Below, in pieces: positions 26,101 through 38,620 of a DNA stretch of 64,000 nucleotides. The translations under genes were made by a program, and so were the position numbers. Every line of letters starts with the position of its first letter. The stretch's first letter is position 1. The notes under the pieces are model-generated. The model ran no database searches. It was not told where the DNA came from and worked only from the letters and a program-made list of their open reading frames with translations. The DNA comes from Plectrocnemia conspersa (taxonomy: Eukaryota > Arthropoda > Insecta > Trichoptera > Polycentropodidae): contig VTFK01000586.1 in NCBI GenBank assembly GCA_009617715.1, positions 45,161-109,160 on the forward strand, given 5' to 3'.

Positions 26101-29100
26101 TTCATTATGCTCGTTTTCATATTGATCTGCAGAAGTTAAAGTTCGTGCAAGATAAGCAGCGCGAGCTTCATCTCCGAGCCCTTGACAACAACGAACCGCC
26201 ATCTGAAATTACAGTTGTATTGAATTTTTATACTTTTCAATCATCGCACTATTCACCTTTAAATCTCCCAGTTCCATTGCTTTGTCCGTCAACTGCTGCC
26301 AGAGTGTTCTAGCTTGCGGTATATCGCCGAGCGATTTCAAGTATGTCTCGCATCCTTCAAAATCATTTTCTTTCAATCCTGCACCTTTAAATTCAGTCTT
26401 GCATAAATTAAATAAAATATAATAAATTTTAATTCATTCTATTTTATTGCTTACAAAATTTTAATTTGGCATAATCGAGAATAATGTGTGATATTGAGCC
26501 ATTCTGTAAAATTATTCTAGGTACATCGTCCACTAGTTCAACCTGTACGGCAATACCGCCCCCACATTCTAATAGTTCCACTGAACTAATATCGTCAATT
26601 GAATACCATACTGCTATATGAGTTGGTGTTTGAGCCACAACTGCTTCGCTCCCTTCTACCCATTGAACAAAATTAACGTTGCTTAAAATGACTTCCTGGA
26701 AAATTGATATTTATTAAAGACATACATTATTGACAATCAAAAATATTATTTGCTCACTATCTTTCCTGAAGATATATCTAAAAGAAGTAATCTACGACGT
26801 CGGTCGCGTAAAAGCAACGTGCTAGCGGATTCGTTCAATTCCAACCAATCTGCCCTCGCGTCTAATCTAGCTTGAGCTATTTGAGATCCTAAATACATAC
26901 AAAAAACATTATATAACTTATTTTACCTTTTTCAGTAAACGAATGTTTTAGATAATTAATTCTAATATTTGTGTTTAACGTCAAGTGCCACCTATACCAA
27001 TGGGTTATTGAGTGTTGGAAATATTACATGCATTCATTTGCAATTAGACTTTAATTAGTATATTCGATAAATAGTATTTGCTGGCACATCAATTAAACAA
27101 TAAGAAATACGTGCACTGTAGATAATGAAAAAGTAAATTACAAATTTTTTCAAAGTTCAAATATCGAATTGGTATTTGAAGGGCTAATGAATCATCGTAA
27201 GGGAATGTCAAATGAATCATAATGCACCACACGCATTAAGGAATGATAGCAAAGCGATGCATATACGAATGTGTGACACTTTGACTGCACAGTTAACAAA
27301 TACAATTTTTTATATCATATTGAAACGAAAAATAGATATGGTATGATAACAAAAAACGTTAAATTCAACGGTTATTAAAGAAGCAGGTAGCAAAAGCAAC
27401 TCCAAAATATTTTCATAAATAGGAAATTTAGTAGTTTTTAAATATACCTGTAATTAAATCTATGACACAAATACTTTTCTGATCTAAAAGATATGCCAAC
27501 TTTTATTATTTGTAGTATTAGGACTGCCTTCGTTTATTCTAACACTTATAAGATGTGTATTTATAAATTCTGTCCGAACCTACAAATTAATTGCATTGTT
27601 TAAATATATGCCTATAAATAATATGTTTATTTCTTGATATATCTTACCGAAGCTAATATTGAATTAACACCATACTCTATTATAGTCAATTCTCCAGCCA
27701 GATAAACAAGACAAACTGGAGCATGTTGGAAGAAAAATCTCTCCCCAATTCCAGTCCATGGGATCTACGTTTGTTGTATTAAAACATAATACATAATACA
27801 TAAATGTATATATATTATATTGCTAAATATTCACCTCACTACTTAGAGATCTAGCTAAATCACAAACGATCAAAGAGCTTTCTGTTCTGCACACTGCATA
27901 CCATTCACCGCCTGTTTTAAATCAGCTCAGTACACTGTTTTCTTTGTGTTCAGTTTGTTCGATTCACTGCTTTACTCACCCATCGTTCTCACGGAATTTA
28001 CATTTCGTCCTATCAAAGATTGTATAGTCAACGTTGGTAAATCAGTAGATAATTTTCTAAGAGAGATTTGCCCTTGACCCCTTCTCACAACTTCAACGGT
28101 AGCTCCGCACATCCAACGTCTATATGTTAAAAATGATAATTAGCCATTGACGATTGATTAAAGTCATTGGATAAACATGGACTAACTTCAACATTGCCTC
28201 ATACAACAGAGTCGCGCCGGTAAAACCTCCGATTGCAACGTGCGAGCCGTCTTGGCGCCAAGCCAAAGCACGTACGCTATAAAGTCCTGATATTTTTATT
28301 AACGCTCCGATAACCCAACGCCCTTGATTCGATGACCATTCTATGACATGACAGCAATCATAGCTGCCGATTATTGCAGCCTAAAAAACAAACATGCTCA
28401 AATATCTTGAAAGCAATAATTAATGTTGAAACATGAACTAACTTGACCACTAGCACTTGCACACGCTACAGTGAATTCTCGCTGATTGGTGTTTTTTGAG
28501 TGATCAAATGTTTGCAATGGCCTTCCTGTTCCATCGTAAACTACTATTCTTTTATCACACCCTGCAGTCAATATCTGAAGGGAAATGAATTTTTTTAGGT
28601 GCAACATATTATATACGTGCCTTTGAATTCGTGGAGTAAAAGTCTTGATAATTAAAAAATGTACTCTATATAAACATATTGAATACATGGTCTAGTATTA
28701 TAAATCCTAATTAGTGTGAATAATGTTTGATAGATATATGTAAGTATATGAGTCCAAAATATGATTACTGACAGCATTTTCTAATACACATAAAGCGCTC
28801 GGTGGCACCGGATGCTTTGCAAGTAATCTTCCTCCAGCAGCAATAAGCGCTCCGTCTACGTGTCCAGATACTATTAGATTTCCAAATCCTGATAGTGATA
28901 TGCATGCTCCGTTACTAGACCAGGCAGCCGAGCTCTTGTTTGTCTTGCATTCCAATGATCTATGACCATTTGATAAACATATTGTATTAAAAAAAAATCT
29001 AGACAATAACAACAAACAAGCACCTAATTCTTCCATCCAAAAGTCCAGATAGCAATGTCGAATTGGTCAACCAATACAAACAAGTGCAGGATGCGCTCAA

Positions 29101-29564
29101 GATGAATTTATTACATATTACTTTTTTTGTATCCCACGCAGCACCGAGTCGATAAACAAAAACAATGTTATCACTTTGACCTACAGCCAACATATCAGAG
29201 TCACCGTTGAAAGCTAAACCTAAAATATACATATTTATTATATTTGATAAGCACACAAATAACTTTTTAGACTTGCTTGTTATTGTATATGATTTTTTTC
29301 CAGCGCTGGGGTCGGATGGCTTTGTGCTAAATTTGTCTTTTCTGTTACCGTTGTCGTCGTACAGCAATACAGATCTTTCGCATGTGCCGATTGCAAGCTT
29401 TTTATTATTTGGTGACCATACCAATGCCGCAATAGGATATTCTCCATTCTAGAATAATGTTTTTAAGACATTGCTTACTTCCATGTACATAAAAAATATA
29501 ATTAAATAATATGATATAATCTAACCTGTGATTCAGTTATGGTTTGCAAGTATTTCAGTTGCAT
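20148..29564 (-). CDS. IFT172: Intraflagellar transport protein 172 (IFT-B complex), two one-base frame breaks
   Basis: The largest IFT-B subunit, needed to build cilia; in insects, sensory neurons and sometimes sperm. About 35 short exons. The start is MQLKYLQTITESQ at 29564; the stop is at 20148-20150 after ITAWCGADDYNIG. The N-terminal half (to about 26.5 kb) is two WD40 propellers (WSPNNKKLAIGTCERSVLLY, then DKFSTKP). From 26.4 kb downward are many TPR-like helices (DWKTAEALWEAGG, NYKEAENLYVGLGL, LEEAEVEFVKGG). Neighbouring exons agree in phase and line up with the family throughout, giving about 1,700 residues. The exon at 29277-29448 appears to use a GC donor. One-base losses break the frame at about 27501 and 23110. 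The intron at 21.9-23.0 kb is swollen by repeats. Confidence 0.95.
22197..22441. mobile_element. GC-rich insert bracketed by a 13-bp direct repeat
   Basis: TGGGTATAGGCAA stands at 22197-22209 and again at 22429-22441. The 219 bases between are much more GC-rich than the surrounding intron. A 13-base direct repeat fits a retroposition target duplication, but there is no poly-A tail and I do not recognise the insert. A repeat unit internal to an older element is the alternative. Confidence 0.45.
22490..23015 (+). repeat. Repeat family A, copy 3, in IFT172 intron
   Basis: It has the same segment order as the copy at 57.6-58.0 kb: AACCTACACGAATTAACCAA, ATAAGCG-AAGA, TTAGTTTGTCTGCACTT-like, GCTATCCTTACCGATATTA, CAATAGGAGGGC, ATTATCACTTCTCAGAA, and GTCAAAAGCAATAAAATCG at the end. 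At about 22649-22708 is a near-perfect hairpin (AAGTTCTAAAACT and complement, extended by TTGACCTAATG). Confidence 0.8.
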
Positions 29565-31590
29565 TTTAATGCATTGCTCAAATGTTTAGTCTTAAAGTAT
29601 GTTTTGATTAATGGTTGCCATGGTGCATGACACATAACCAAACACATATGTATTGTATGTACATTAAACATTGTACCGTAGAATAAAATACATATTTGTT
29701 TATTTGCCAAAAAATATTTTGCGAAGGAATAAAAATATTGATTATTTATTGGAGGGTAATAAAGATTTAATTCCATCATATTATTCCACTTTCTGCACAA
29801 TTTTATTCTGGTTTTGACTGAAATTTATAGACTGTTTGGAGAATTAACGGATTGTATCCATATATAAAAAATAAATATGATATAGAATTTATCATTGGAG
29901 ATAATTAAGGAGCTCGGTAGAAGAGAAAGTAAGGGTAGGGTAAGCTATACAGGTGTTCGTAAAGCCAAAATAGAAAAGGGTCTAAGGCCTTGGCAGTAGT
30001 TACACCAGACTCAGGAGTTTCGGTCCATTAGCAACTACGATTCTTACCTAGTCGGGTCCATTCTACAAATTGATTTCTGATCTTATAGCTAATTTCGTCT
30101 CCGGCAATCACTTTAAATTTGCCTCTAGTGAGATCAATCCGATTACATTTACCAGGGACGTCATTGGGGGGGGAGGGTAGGTGGGAAAGGGGAAGTTGCA
30201 GAGCTATTCGTAACACCTTACGAATTCTTTTCCGGAAAAAATTGCCTTACATTAATGCACAAACAATTCGTTTTATGGAACAAAATATTTATTTAAATGC
30301 ATATATCTCTCAAAATAATTATCTGTGAAATAGCACCCTTCCTAAATTAACTATCGTTATTTTTAAACGTTGTTTACCAATTAAAATTATTATTCATTAC
30401 TTTAAATAAACTGATTAAAAAAAATAATACATACACATATTTATGTATATATATAATGCTGAATTTGTTTACCACATCAGAGGTTATCATTTAAATTTAT
30501 GTTTAAATGCATATTTATATTTGAACTACTTATATATTTTTTTTAAATATTTTTATCGGTATCATTTTTGACAAACTTGCCAACCTCGAACAATTAATAT
30601 CGCATTAATGGTCGATAATGAAAGCGGCAGTTACTATCAATTTTACATAAAGGAAAATTTTTCAGCGTATAATATACAAATTATGGCTAGAGCACTGTTT
30701 CGTGACGAGCATTTTGTAAACGTAAAACACGTGAAAAAGACAAGTAGTAACGGTATAAACAATAATTATAAAAGTTACTAGACTGCATTTACACTAATTG
30801 TTGGTTAGACACCTCAGATTACTGTATAGATGTTGCGCACTCTTGTCTCGTCAGTATCCTTGATAAATCGGCATGTAACCGTCGATTTGCTCCGTTATAT
30901 CAATTTTGTTGAAGCAATTATAGCTGGAATGTTGAGATAATCTAAATATAAACCAAAAATAGTTATTTAGGAACTTAAATTAATAACACATGTATTGTTG
31001 CAACTATAGTGTAATAATTGTAATATATTTTTTACACTGTAGTAATAGTTTATAAACTATTTTTAATGAAGAAAAAACTCAGGGGTCGAAACGAAACTTT
31101 TAAGTTAATACTATTATAATTAAATTTAATTTGTTTATAGTAAATACAACTTGAACAGTTATAAACTTAATGATGAAAGACAAATTAAAATAAGAAAAAT
31201 GATAATGGTCTTATTTTTTTTACAAATCATACGTGTTAAAAAAATAGAATGGTATCTAAAAATTGTGAAATAGATTATCAATGTAAAGTCTAGTAAAGTT
31301 ATTCATTCATTTGACTGTCTGCGATGTTTGGTTAATAGGCTAACGGCGTACGAACGAAACATCTTAAATTTCTTTATCTCCATCATTATCGGATGGTCGC
31401 CCATATATTACCACCCGTAAGCTCTACACTTTCATTTCAGAGATGGTACAGATGCGGTAAACAATGTACAACTGCGAGAATTTTACTATTACATTGACCC
31501 TGATGCTGACACCCGCATTCTAGCTGAACATTAGTGTAATTTATGTGTTTGTGCAATGAAACTGATTTTCTAAAAGCATCAAATTATATA
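29565..31590. other. Gene-free flank upstream of IFT172
   Basis: AT-rich DNA. A minus-strand open frame at 30028-30216 (NDVPGKCNRIDLTRGKFKVI) looks like a transposon-protein scrap, but I could not place it in a family. No gene is supported. Confidence 0.4.
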
Positions 31591-31592
31591 GT

Positions 31593-32335
31593 CAGACTTT
31601 AAATCAACTTTGGGTCAGAATAAAAATCAAATCTCGTTCAAAATTATATTAACAGCTTGGTCACAAGTATGTTATTCAGGGTCAGAATAAATATCAAATC
31701 GTTTGAATAAAAATAGCATACGGTCATAATAAAAAAATAGGATGGTCAGAATTAAAATATTGGACGATCGTGTAAATAAAAAAATATTATAGCATTAATT
31801 TAATTTTATAATTTTAAATATTATAGTATATACATAATATAAATGGGACAATAAATTATTAATTTTAGAAATATCTCATAAAATATATTGCCCGTACCTA
31901 AGCTGTTGGACTGGTTAAGTGCGAGCGAGCGTTGATAAGAACAGTGAAAACCCCATGAATAACTCTTAAAGAAGCTATTTATTTTTATGGGGGACGCAAA
32001 ATTATTTAGGGTGACGAACGAAACGGGAATAACGACAGAGCGACAGCTAAGAGCACGCTTGGCTTTTTGTGTAATCTGACAATGTTGTGAGCCCAACCAA
32101 ACAAGTTGGTCCTAAAACACCTTGATAATGACCATGTATTATTATGCTGACCACCTGTCAAAATAATTTTGACTATTCCAATTTAATTTCTAATCATTTA
32201 AAATAAATTCCAAGCAATTAATATTTATTTTAGCCGCTTATATTCTGATCTTTTGATATAACTTATGATACATGTAATATAAATTCTGACCACAATTGTA
32301 TTAAAATTGTAACCCAAAAAATACGAGCTATTTTA
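31593..32335. repeat. Repeat family B, copy 1 (foldback-like)
   Basis: A core of about 300 bases (31840-32160; shared CCCCATGAATAACTC, AACGACAG, AGCACGCTTGGCTT, GACAATGTTG-AAGCCCAACCAAAC and GCTGACCACCTGTCAA) matches 41.87-42.18 kb. It is flanked on the left by repeated GGTCAGAATAAA units and on the right by their complements (TATAAATTCTGACC). No protein is evident. Confidence 0.75.
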
Positions 32336-32603
32336 AATTTATCTAAAGAGTGTATCAGTGAGTGTATATTTTCGCTTTAAGTTTTGGCGATTAAAAAGGA
32401 ATGTTCGATGAACATCATGGCTGTAAGTATTATACCATAGAATATAATAATACCATTAAGCATATAATTTAATTAATAAAGAGTATTTCCATACATGAGT
32501 TACGGCAATGTAATTTTACGTCGCATTTGCCAATAATGGATATCGTTTGTAACAAACGTGACGTAAATGCAATAATGGGTCATGCAATTACAATCCATTT
32601 AAA

Positions 32604-32648
32604 TTAATACACTTTAATAAATATAAAATATTTATTAAAGTGTATTAA
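32604..32648. repeat. Perfect 21-bp hairpin, 3-base loop
   Basis: The arms TTAATACACTTTAATAAATAT (32604-32624) and its exact complement (32628-32648) are separated by AAA. It lies 160-200 bases left of the second mariner relic. It may be a miniature palindromic element; no product is implied. Confidence 0.8.
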
Positions 32649-32811
32649 TAAGTGTGTAAGTCATGATGGTCAGATTCGTAATAAAAAATAAATAAATAAA
32701 TAAGCAAATATTTTCGCAGTTCAAGATGCCATATTAAAAAAATTTGGATCGATGATTTTCTATTGCCATATATTTTTTTTAGTACAGATGTAATCCTTAA
32801 GTTTTTACAGG

Positions 32812-33720
32812 GTGATTCAATTCGAGTTTTCTATGTTGGCAGTACTGTAAATCAGACAGATGTCAATAATAATGCGTGTTAAAAGTGTCAAATGTTAGTT
32901 TGCAAAAACACATTTACGAAATGGAACGCTTAATCACTGCTCATCGCGTTAAAATTTTTCAATTTTTCTACAGAAATAACAATTCTGTACGAACTGTGTT
33001 TCAAAATTTACGGGAAAATTATGGTAAATTTCATCGTCCTACTGAACGAACAATTTACAACTTTGTGAAAAAAATTGTAGAGACTGAAAGCGTTGAAGAT
33101 AAGGTAAGGCCTTTGCATCATTGTGGCGCCCGTTCACCCAAGAATATTGCTACTGTAAGTGATAATGTGACCGAAGACATAGAAATGTCGATTCGCCGGT
33201 GTTCGCAGCTTTTAGGCTTTTATTGTGTCTCCCTTTGTCACATTTTGCATACACCAGTAAAAAAATCAGATAACACAAGAACTGAAGCCCAGAGACCATG
33301 GACAGCGAAGAATTTACGCAGGTTGGATGTTAGAGCATCAGGAAGTTAATGCTGATTTTTCAACGAGAGAACAGTGCATGCCCAAAAACTGATTGCTTGG
33401 TGCACCATTGGGTCTTATATTTTTAAAACGATGAAGTTCGAACTATAACAGTCAATAGTGAACCCTATAGGCGCATAATAACCGATTATTTTTGGCATGA
33501 AATCGAAGATATTGATGTGGAAGACATGTGGTTCCAAAAAGATGGCGCAACTTGCCACACATCGGGTACAACGTTGGATGTTTTGAGTGAAAAGTTCCCA
33601 GGTAGCATTTCTATATCATATCTTAATGACGTTTTATTGAAAGGTTTACTGCGTCCATTCAACCTTTATTTCAAAATAGGTAGTTGGTAAAAAAAATGGA
33701 ACTCTGTGTAAAATGACATA
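32812..33720 (+). mobile_element. Mariner/Tc1-superfamily transposon relic, copy 2
   Basis: A plus-strand frame from about 32921 encodes an N-terminal helix-turn-helix DNA-binding domain (MERLITAHRVKIFQFFYRNN, later HRPTERTIYNFVKKIVE). After frame loss near 33350, the region containing the catalytic motif DGATCHTSG is recognisable at about 33540. The C-terminal part is missing or diverged, so the copy is inactive. It shares its left end with copy 1 at 17.9 kb. Confidence 0.82.
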
Positions 33721-34079
33721 AATATACCAAAACACTATTATGCATACGATAGTAATGCTTTTTTCATTATTCAATCAGTCGCTTTCTCTTTTAGACCGAC
33801 TCCTATTGCAATGTTACAACTGAAACTCTACAGTCAATTAACTTTATAAATAACTGAGTGATTTTAATTATTGGGCTTTGGACTCTATGACACCAAAGTT
33901 ATTTACGACTTGTTAATAAGCGCTCGATAATAGAAAACGAGAACTAAATTGCCAGACTACATGTTCATATCTAATACATATTACTCGCGAGAGTCTCGAG
34001 CTGAACGGGTTTGTCTACTTTATCCGCTCGAGATCCGAATAAAAGATATAAGATATTATAATAATTATTTGTAATTCAG
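33721..34079. other. Short gene-free stretch
   Basis: AT-rich DNA; nothing recognised. Confidence 0.5.
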
Positions 34080-34640
34080 AATATATCACTAAACGTCATT
34101 TCAGCTTTTTCCAGGGGGGCAAAAGTTGGTCAGTCAATGGTCGTTTTATTAATATTTCGATTTCATTATAATTCATATTATTTCATTAAATGACATGCAT
34201 TTTTCTGGCCAAATTCAAGGAAATGGCAAATGCCCCCATTTGCCTCTCCTTCCCAAATGACGTTATTGTTTAGAATTCATGTTAAAATCAATAAAATCGT
34301 GCTGTCGCAGTGGAAACGCTCGGTTATAACAATATTACAACACAATAAATAATAATCGAATTAATCATATTTAAACTAATTTTAAAAATTATCCCCTCTC
34401 AGAAGTCAAAAATCCATGTCACTACGACGGCACCGACACGATTTTATTGTTTTTGACGTGAATTTTTGCCTTCTGAGAAGTGATAATTGGTTCTGCGCTC
34501 TCATATTGTCTAAAATTCGGTTTGAATATACGTTGATCAGCCCTCTTATATTAGAAGTCCATAGTAATATTGGTAAGGATAGCTATCATATTTTTAAAAC
34601 TACGTAGCAATATGCGATATGCGCTAATCGCAATATCGAG
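34080..34640. repeat. Repeat family A, copy 4
   Basis: It contains TTTCATTAAATGACATGCATTTTTCTGG, the TTCTCAGAAG units, ATTTTATTGTTTTTGACGTG and, inverted, ATTGGTAAGGATAGCTAT, all shared with copies 2, 3 and 7. The centre (about 34390-34480) is again an imperfect hairpin. Confidence 0.75.
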
Positions 34641-37054
34641 CTAACTAAAAATTAAAATCAAAAAGTTAGAAAGAATTCATTTTAATTACGCATTAACCAT
34701 TAGTAAAAGATTTGTTGCATATACGCGTTAAAAGCGCAATAAACAATATTTGAATTTATTTTACGAATCGCCTACAAGTGGATATATACATACATGACGA
34801 TCAGAGATTGAGATATTAATATCGGCCGGTGCCTTTACTTGATTTTGTATTTAATAAATCCTTGTTATGAAATTGAAAGACAAACAAGAATTTGTAGTAT
34901 AGAATATAAACAATAAATAAAATGGTAGTGCTTAAAAATATAATTGTATAAACGTTATTTTAGCAGTTAGTTTTATTACATAATATAAAACAAATATATC
35001 AAAAGATCTAAATAAAAAGTAAGATAAAAGTTACTAAAATCATGGTTGACAAATAATCTAAGTTAAATGTGATATTTGATGCAAAAATGTTCCTTGAGAA
35101 TTTCTAGAGAATAATAAATCTTTTTATTTCTTATTTTTCCATAATTTTTTCAAGTATTACACATATATTTTATTTATACATGAAAATCTATAAATATCTA
35201 ATGTATTATATTCTTTATAGCACGATTGTATTATATTAACAAACAGTGTTGTAAGAACGAAAGATGCATTTTTAGCTGATTTTACAAAAATATTCTAGAA
35301 TGGACTCTTAGGAAACAAAATATTTATGATTCTGTCGAAGACGAAGACTATATATTATAGATAAAAATTATCTATAACAGAAAGCTAAAGACCCTGAAAT
35401 AATGCTACTGATAAAAATCGGGTTCTAACTAAAGATTTTTTAACAAATAACAAAGATAAACATTCTTCGATTGAATCTATGTACATACACAGAAAACAAG
35501 CGTAATTTCTCAGATGCAAAAGTGTTCATAACTAAAAAAACATACTATATATATTGCGTTATGTGATCTAATACATAACTTTAAAGTAAATAAATATGTA
35601 ATTTTGTAGATTCAGTTGTGTGGTATCAATTCTTTGCACACGTGTTTATTTTAAGTTTAATTTACAAATGTTTGTCATTTAAAACACACACAGTTAAAAA
35701 TCTAGCTGTATAAATTTTTCAATAAATGGATATTATGAAATATGATGTGTCATTCGTGCATTGGTGCTACGTCGTAAAAATTAGATTAGTTAGGGCTGAC
35801 GTCTATGTCGATTTGGCGTAAGCTGCATTAGATGCGAGTACAAGTCGGAATCGAAGTAGAAAGTCCAAGCGATTATGCTATTACAGCGTTATGAAATAAT
35901 ATACAAGCTCCAAACACGTCGTACTAAAAACACATACACCAGTAACTCCTATCAGGAGCATCATTCAGAACCACTATTTCACTTCTGACTTGGAAAAAAT
36001 GAGAATTCAGCCGTACTTGCTCCAAGCGGAGCTACGCTAATATCAACCGTAACGATCCTTAAAAGACCGAGAAAGCAGCCGCTTTCCGCTGATCAGATCT
36101 TTTATACTTGGAGACTACTTGACGCAAGAGTACTAAAATATACACGTATATTAATAATTGTCCTAATTTTATGATTTCGTATATTGTTGACAAGTTCCAA
36201 AGTAGATTGTGTAATAATATATTTTATAAACACATTTTAAATGTCTTGTAATTAAATTAATATTCATGAATATTTTTGTACCATTGTGATATAAACTGTA
36301 TTATAAACGATATAAATTGCAGCGAAAAATAAATTGTTCTCTTTACTTGATTGTTTTATAATGATGTATGACCCAAATTTTGAACCCATCAGCTTAAATG
36401 TCCAATTCAAGACACTGTATCGTCTTGAATTGGACATGTTTTCGTATTCTTCTCGAGCAATCACCCTTTAAAACCCTTGACCCCAAGTTGACTTAATTGT
36501 TACCAATAAAAGTATTGTTTCACTATTGCGTAATATATGAACATAATTAATAACTATTAAAATTCCTGTGATACTGAATCGTATCCTTCAAGATTATGTA
36601 ATTTCGTCGTCCCATTTCACGTCACCTTTTGTAATTATATACAAACAAGGGTCATGCATAATGAGACTTGCTATCTATAGAAGCAAATTATCAAGTTTAT
36701 TTATAGACCACAGTTGTTGGGCTGGTAAAAATTTGGGTCGTGAATATGCATAGATTCAGATATATATAATTCTTTATCTCTTTACATTATCGAAACACGC
36801 GTTGCGAGCATGTTAACGTAAATATAACGTAAATCACATGCATACTATAGAACAGAGGTCGACACCCTTTTCGGGAGACCGAGAACCACTGATTATATTT
36901 ATAACGTTATAAATATGCAATCTGCACATTTCTTTGCATCTTTTTGAAATTTATCAATAGTTTATGATACAAAACGCTTCCACAGAAAACTATGAATTTT
37001 ACACCTCTTACTTTATAGACAAGACATACTTAACGGTTTCAATAATGATATATT
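34641..37054. other. Gene-free stretch with a 16-bp hairpin
   Basis: AT-rich DNA. A perfect hairpin lies at 36398-36437 (arms ATGTCCAATTCAAGAC and complement, loop ACTGTATC). A hAT-like terminus CAGAGGTCGACACCC at about 36853 has no partner end. No gene is supported. Confidence 0.5.
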
Positions 37055-37062
37055 ATATATAG

Positions 37063-38612
37063 CAGGGATGGCCAACTTGTTCAGGATTGCGATCGACAAT
37101 ATTTTTACTGATACTGCAATTGGACTTATTTTAATTTTAATAGATAAATTATATATAATTTTTATCTTTTTTTCACTTCTTCTCAACGGTTTTTTCACAA
37201 GAAAAATCTGCAAAGATCATATTAAGAACTAGCAATTGTTTAATATTACTGACATCCGTTGATTCAACCAATTGTAAGGAAAATAAATACATTGATTAAT
37301 ATGGGGGTCTGAAAAATGTATCGCCTGCATTTCACCGCCACCAATTAATTGCTAGCAGTTTACCACTGCGTCAATTGATCGCATTAACAATTTATGGTCT
37401 ACAAATGATCGCTAGCATATTTTATCACCAGACATTAGATATAATTTATATAAATTTATTGATCACTTTCAATTGAAAACAAGGTTTATCTATAGATGTT
37501 ATTTTACCACCCGCTTAATAAATAAATACAGTTTCACTGATATTGTCTGCCACACCGCATATCAAACAAATAATGAGCGAGTTTGTTTAAACACATCTCA
37601 TTGCTTCTAAACATTAAAATATGCTAGCGATTATTTGTAGGCGGTAAACTACTAGTGATTAATTGCTGGCGGTAAATTGCTAGCGGTGTATTTGATTAAC
37701 GTGTGCTTGGTTAATTTATCAAGAGGCGTTTATTTACCTTTTTTATGATGTTTTCAAGTAGTGAATCCGCGAATTAAATTAAAATTCCTTTAACAAATTC
37801 GTTCTCAGAAAAAATGATAACTCGCTCGTAAAGAAGCAATTGTTGCAGCCTTATGTTGCTATATTGTCTTTGAAAACATTTTTTATTGCGAAATTAATCC
37901 AGATTTTAGTTCTTGCAACTAATTTTTCCTTATTTTTTTAAGGTTGAAATTTAACATGTAACATGTGAAAATTACGCTCCAAATTCCCCTTCTCGAGTAC
38001 TGCGACGGAAATGTAACATATTAAACAGTAACAATGACGAAAAATATATTATTACTGCACATAATAATATTGTTATTCCACCCTTTTGTTACCGATCGCT
38101 GTATGGTCATCTAGACCGTTTGTTGAATGCATTTTGTTTTGTGTCCAAAAGGCTCACAAACGTCCTCATTTGGAATTCCTAAAAGCTGTCTTAAACCAGT
38201 ATTATAAAATATGTGACATTTGCTAATAGGGGGGGAGAAACGCGGTGAGAGTCACAAAAGCGAGATAAAAGACTGCATCGACTCGAGAGACAAAAGTGAA
38301 TCGTTTAGAGAGCATCGCGAGAAGATAAATAGACAACTCCCAACCGCTTGACCGAAATCACAGCCGATAATAATACAACTCGACGCGCCAATGAATACTC
38401 TCCGAGTTCCAAGACCTACCATTTCGACTCCACCGCCTGATAGCAACATCTACATTTCTCTATATACTTATGTTGTAATTTATATATGTTACCAGCTTTT
38501 CAAGCATCTATTTAGATGCAAAGTTACACTTCTTTGGACGCAAAACCGATTATGACCATATGTATGTGTATGTCGATACATTGTGTCGCGATCGACTTGT
38601 TGGCCAGTCCTG
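37063..38612. mobile_element. hAT-type element with 8-bp target duplication
   Basis: The left end is CAGGGATGGCCAAC; the right end is the complement of CAGGACTGGCCAAC. ATATATAG abuts both ends (37055-37062 and 38613-38620). GATCGCGAC-like motifs follow each terminus. Inside, at 37325-37705, is an inverted-repeat segment (separate entry). I could not identify a transposase frame with confidence in its 1,550 bases. Confidence 0.85.
37325..37705. repeat. Inverted-repeat (foldback) segment inside the hAT element
   Basis: The left arm (about 37330-37430: CACCGCCACCAATTAATTGC, TACAAATGATCGCTAGCATA) pairs with the right arm (about 37610-37690) almost throughout. It has repeated GCTAGCGGTAAA-like units. 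It could be a nested MITE or the host element's own subterminal repeats. Confidence 0.65.
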
Positions 38613-38620
38613 ATATATAG

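Noticed and set aside
30028..30216. Minus-strand frame with NDVPGKCNRIDLTRG
   Set aside because: Reads like a fragment of a mobile-element protein, but no family could be named and no flanking exons fit.
36853..36895. CAGAGGTCGACACCC...CCACTG, like a hAT terminus
   Set aside because: No partner terminus found; the element cannot be bounded.
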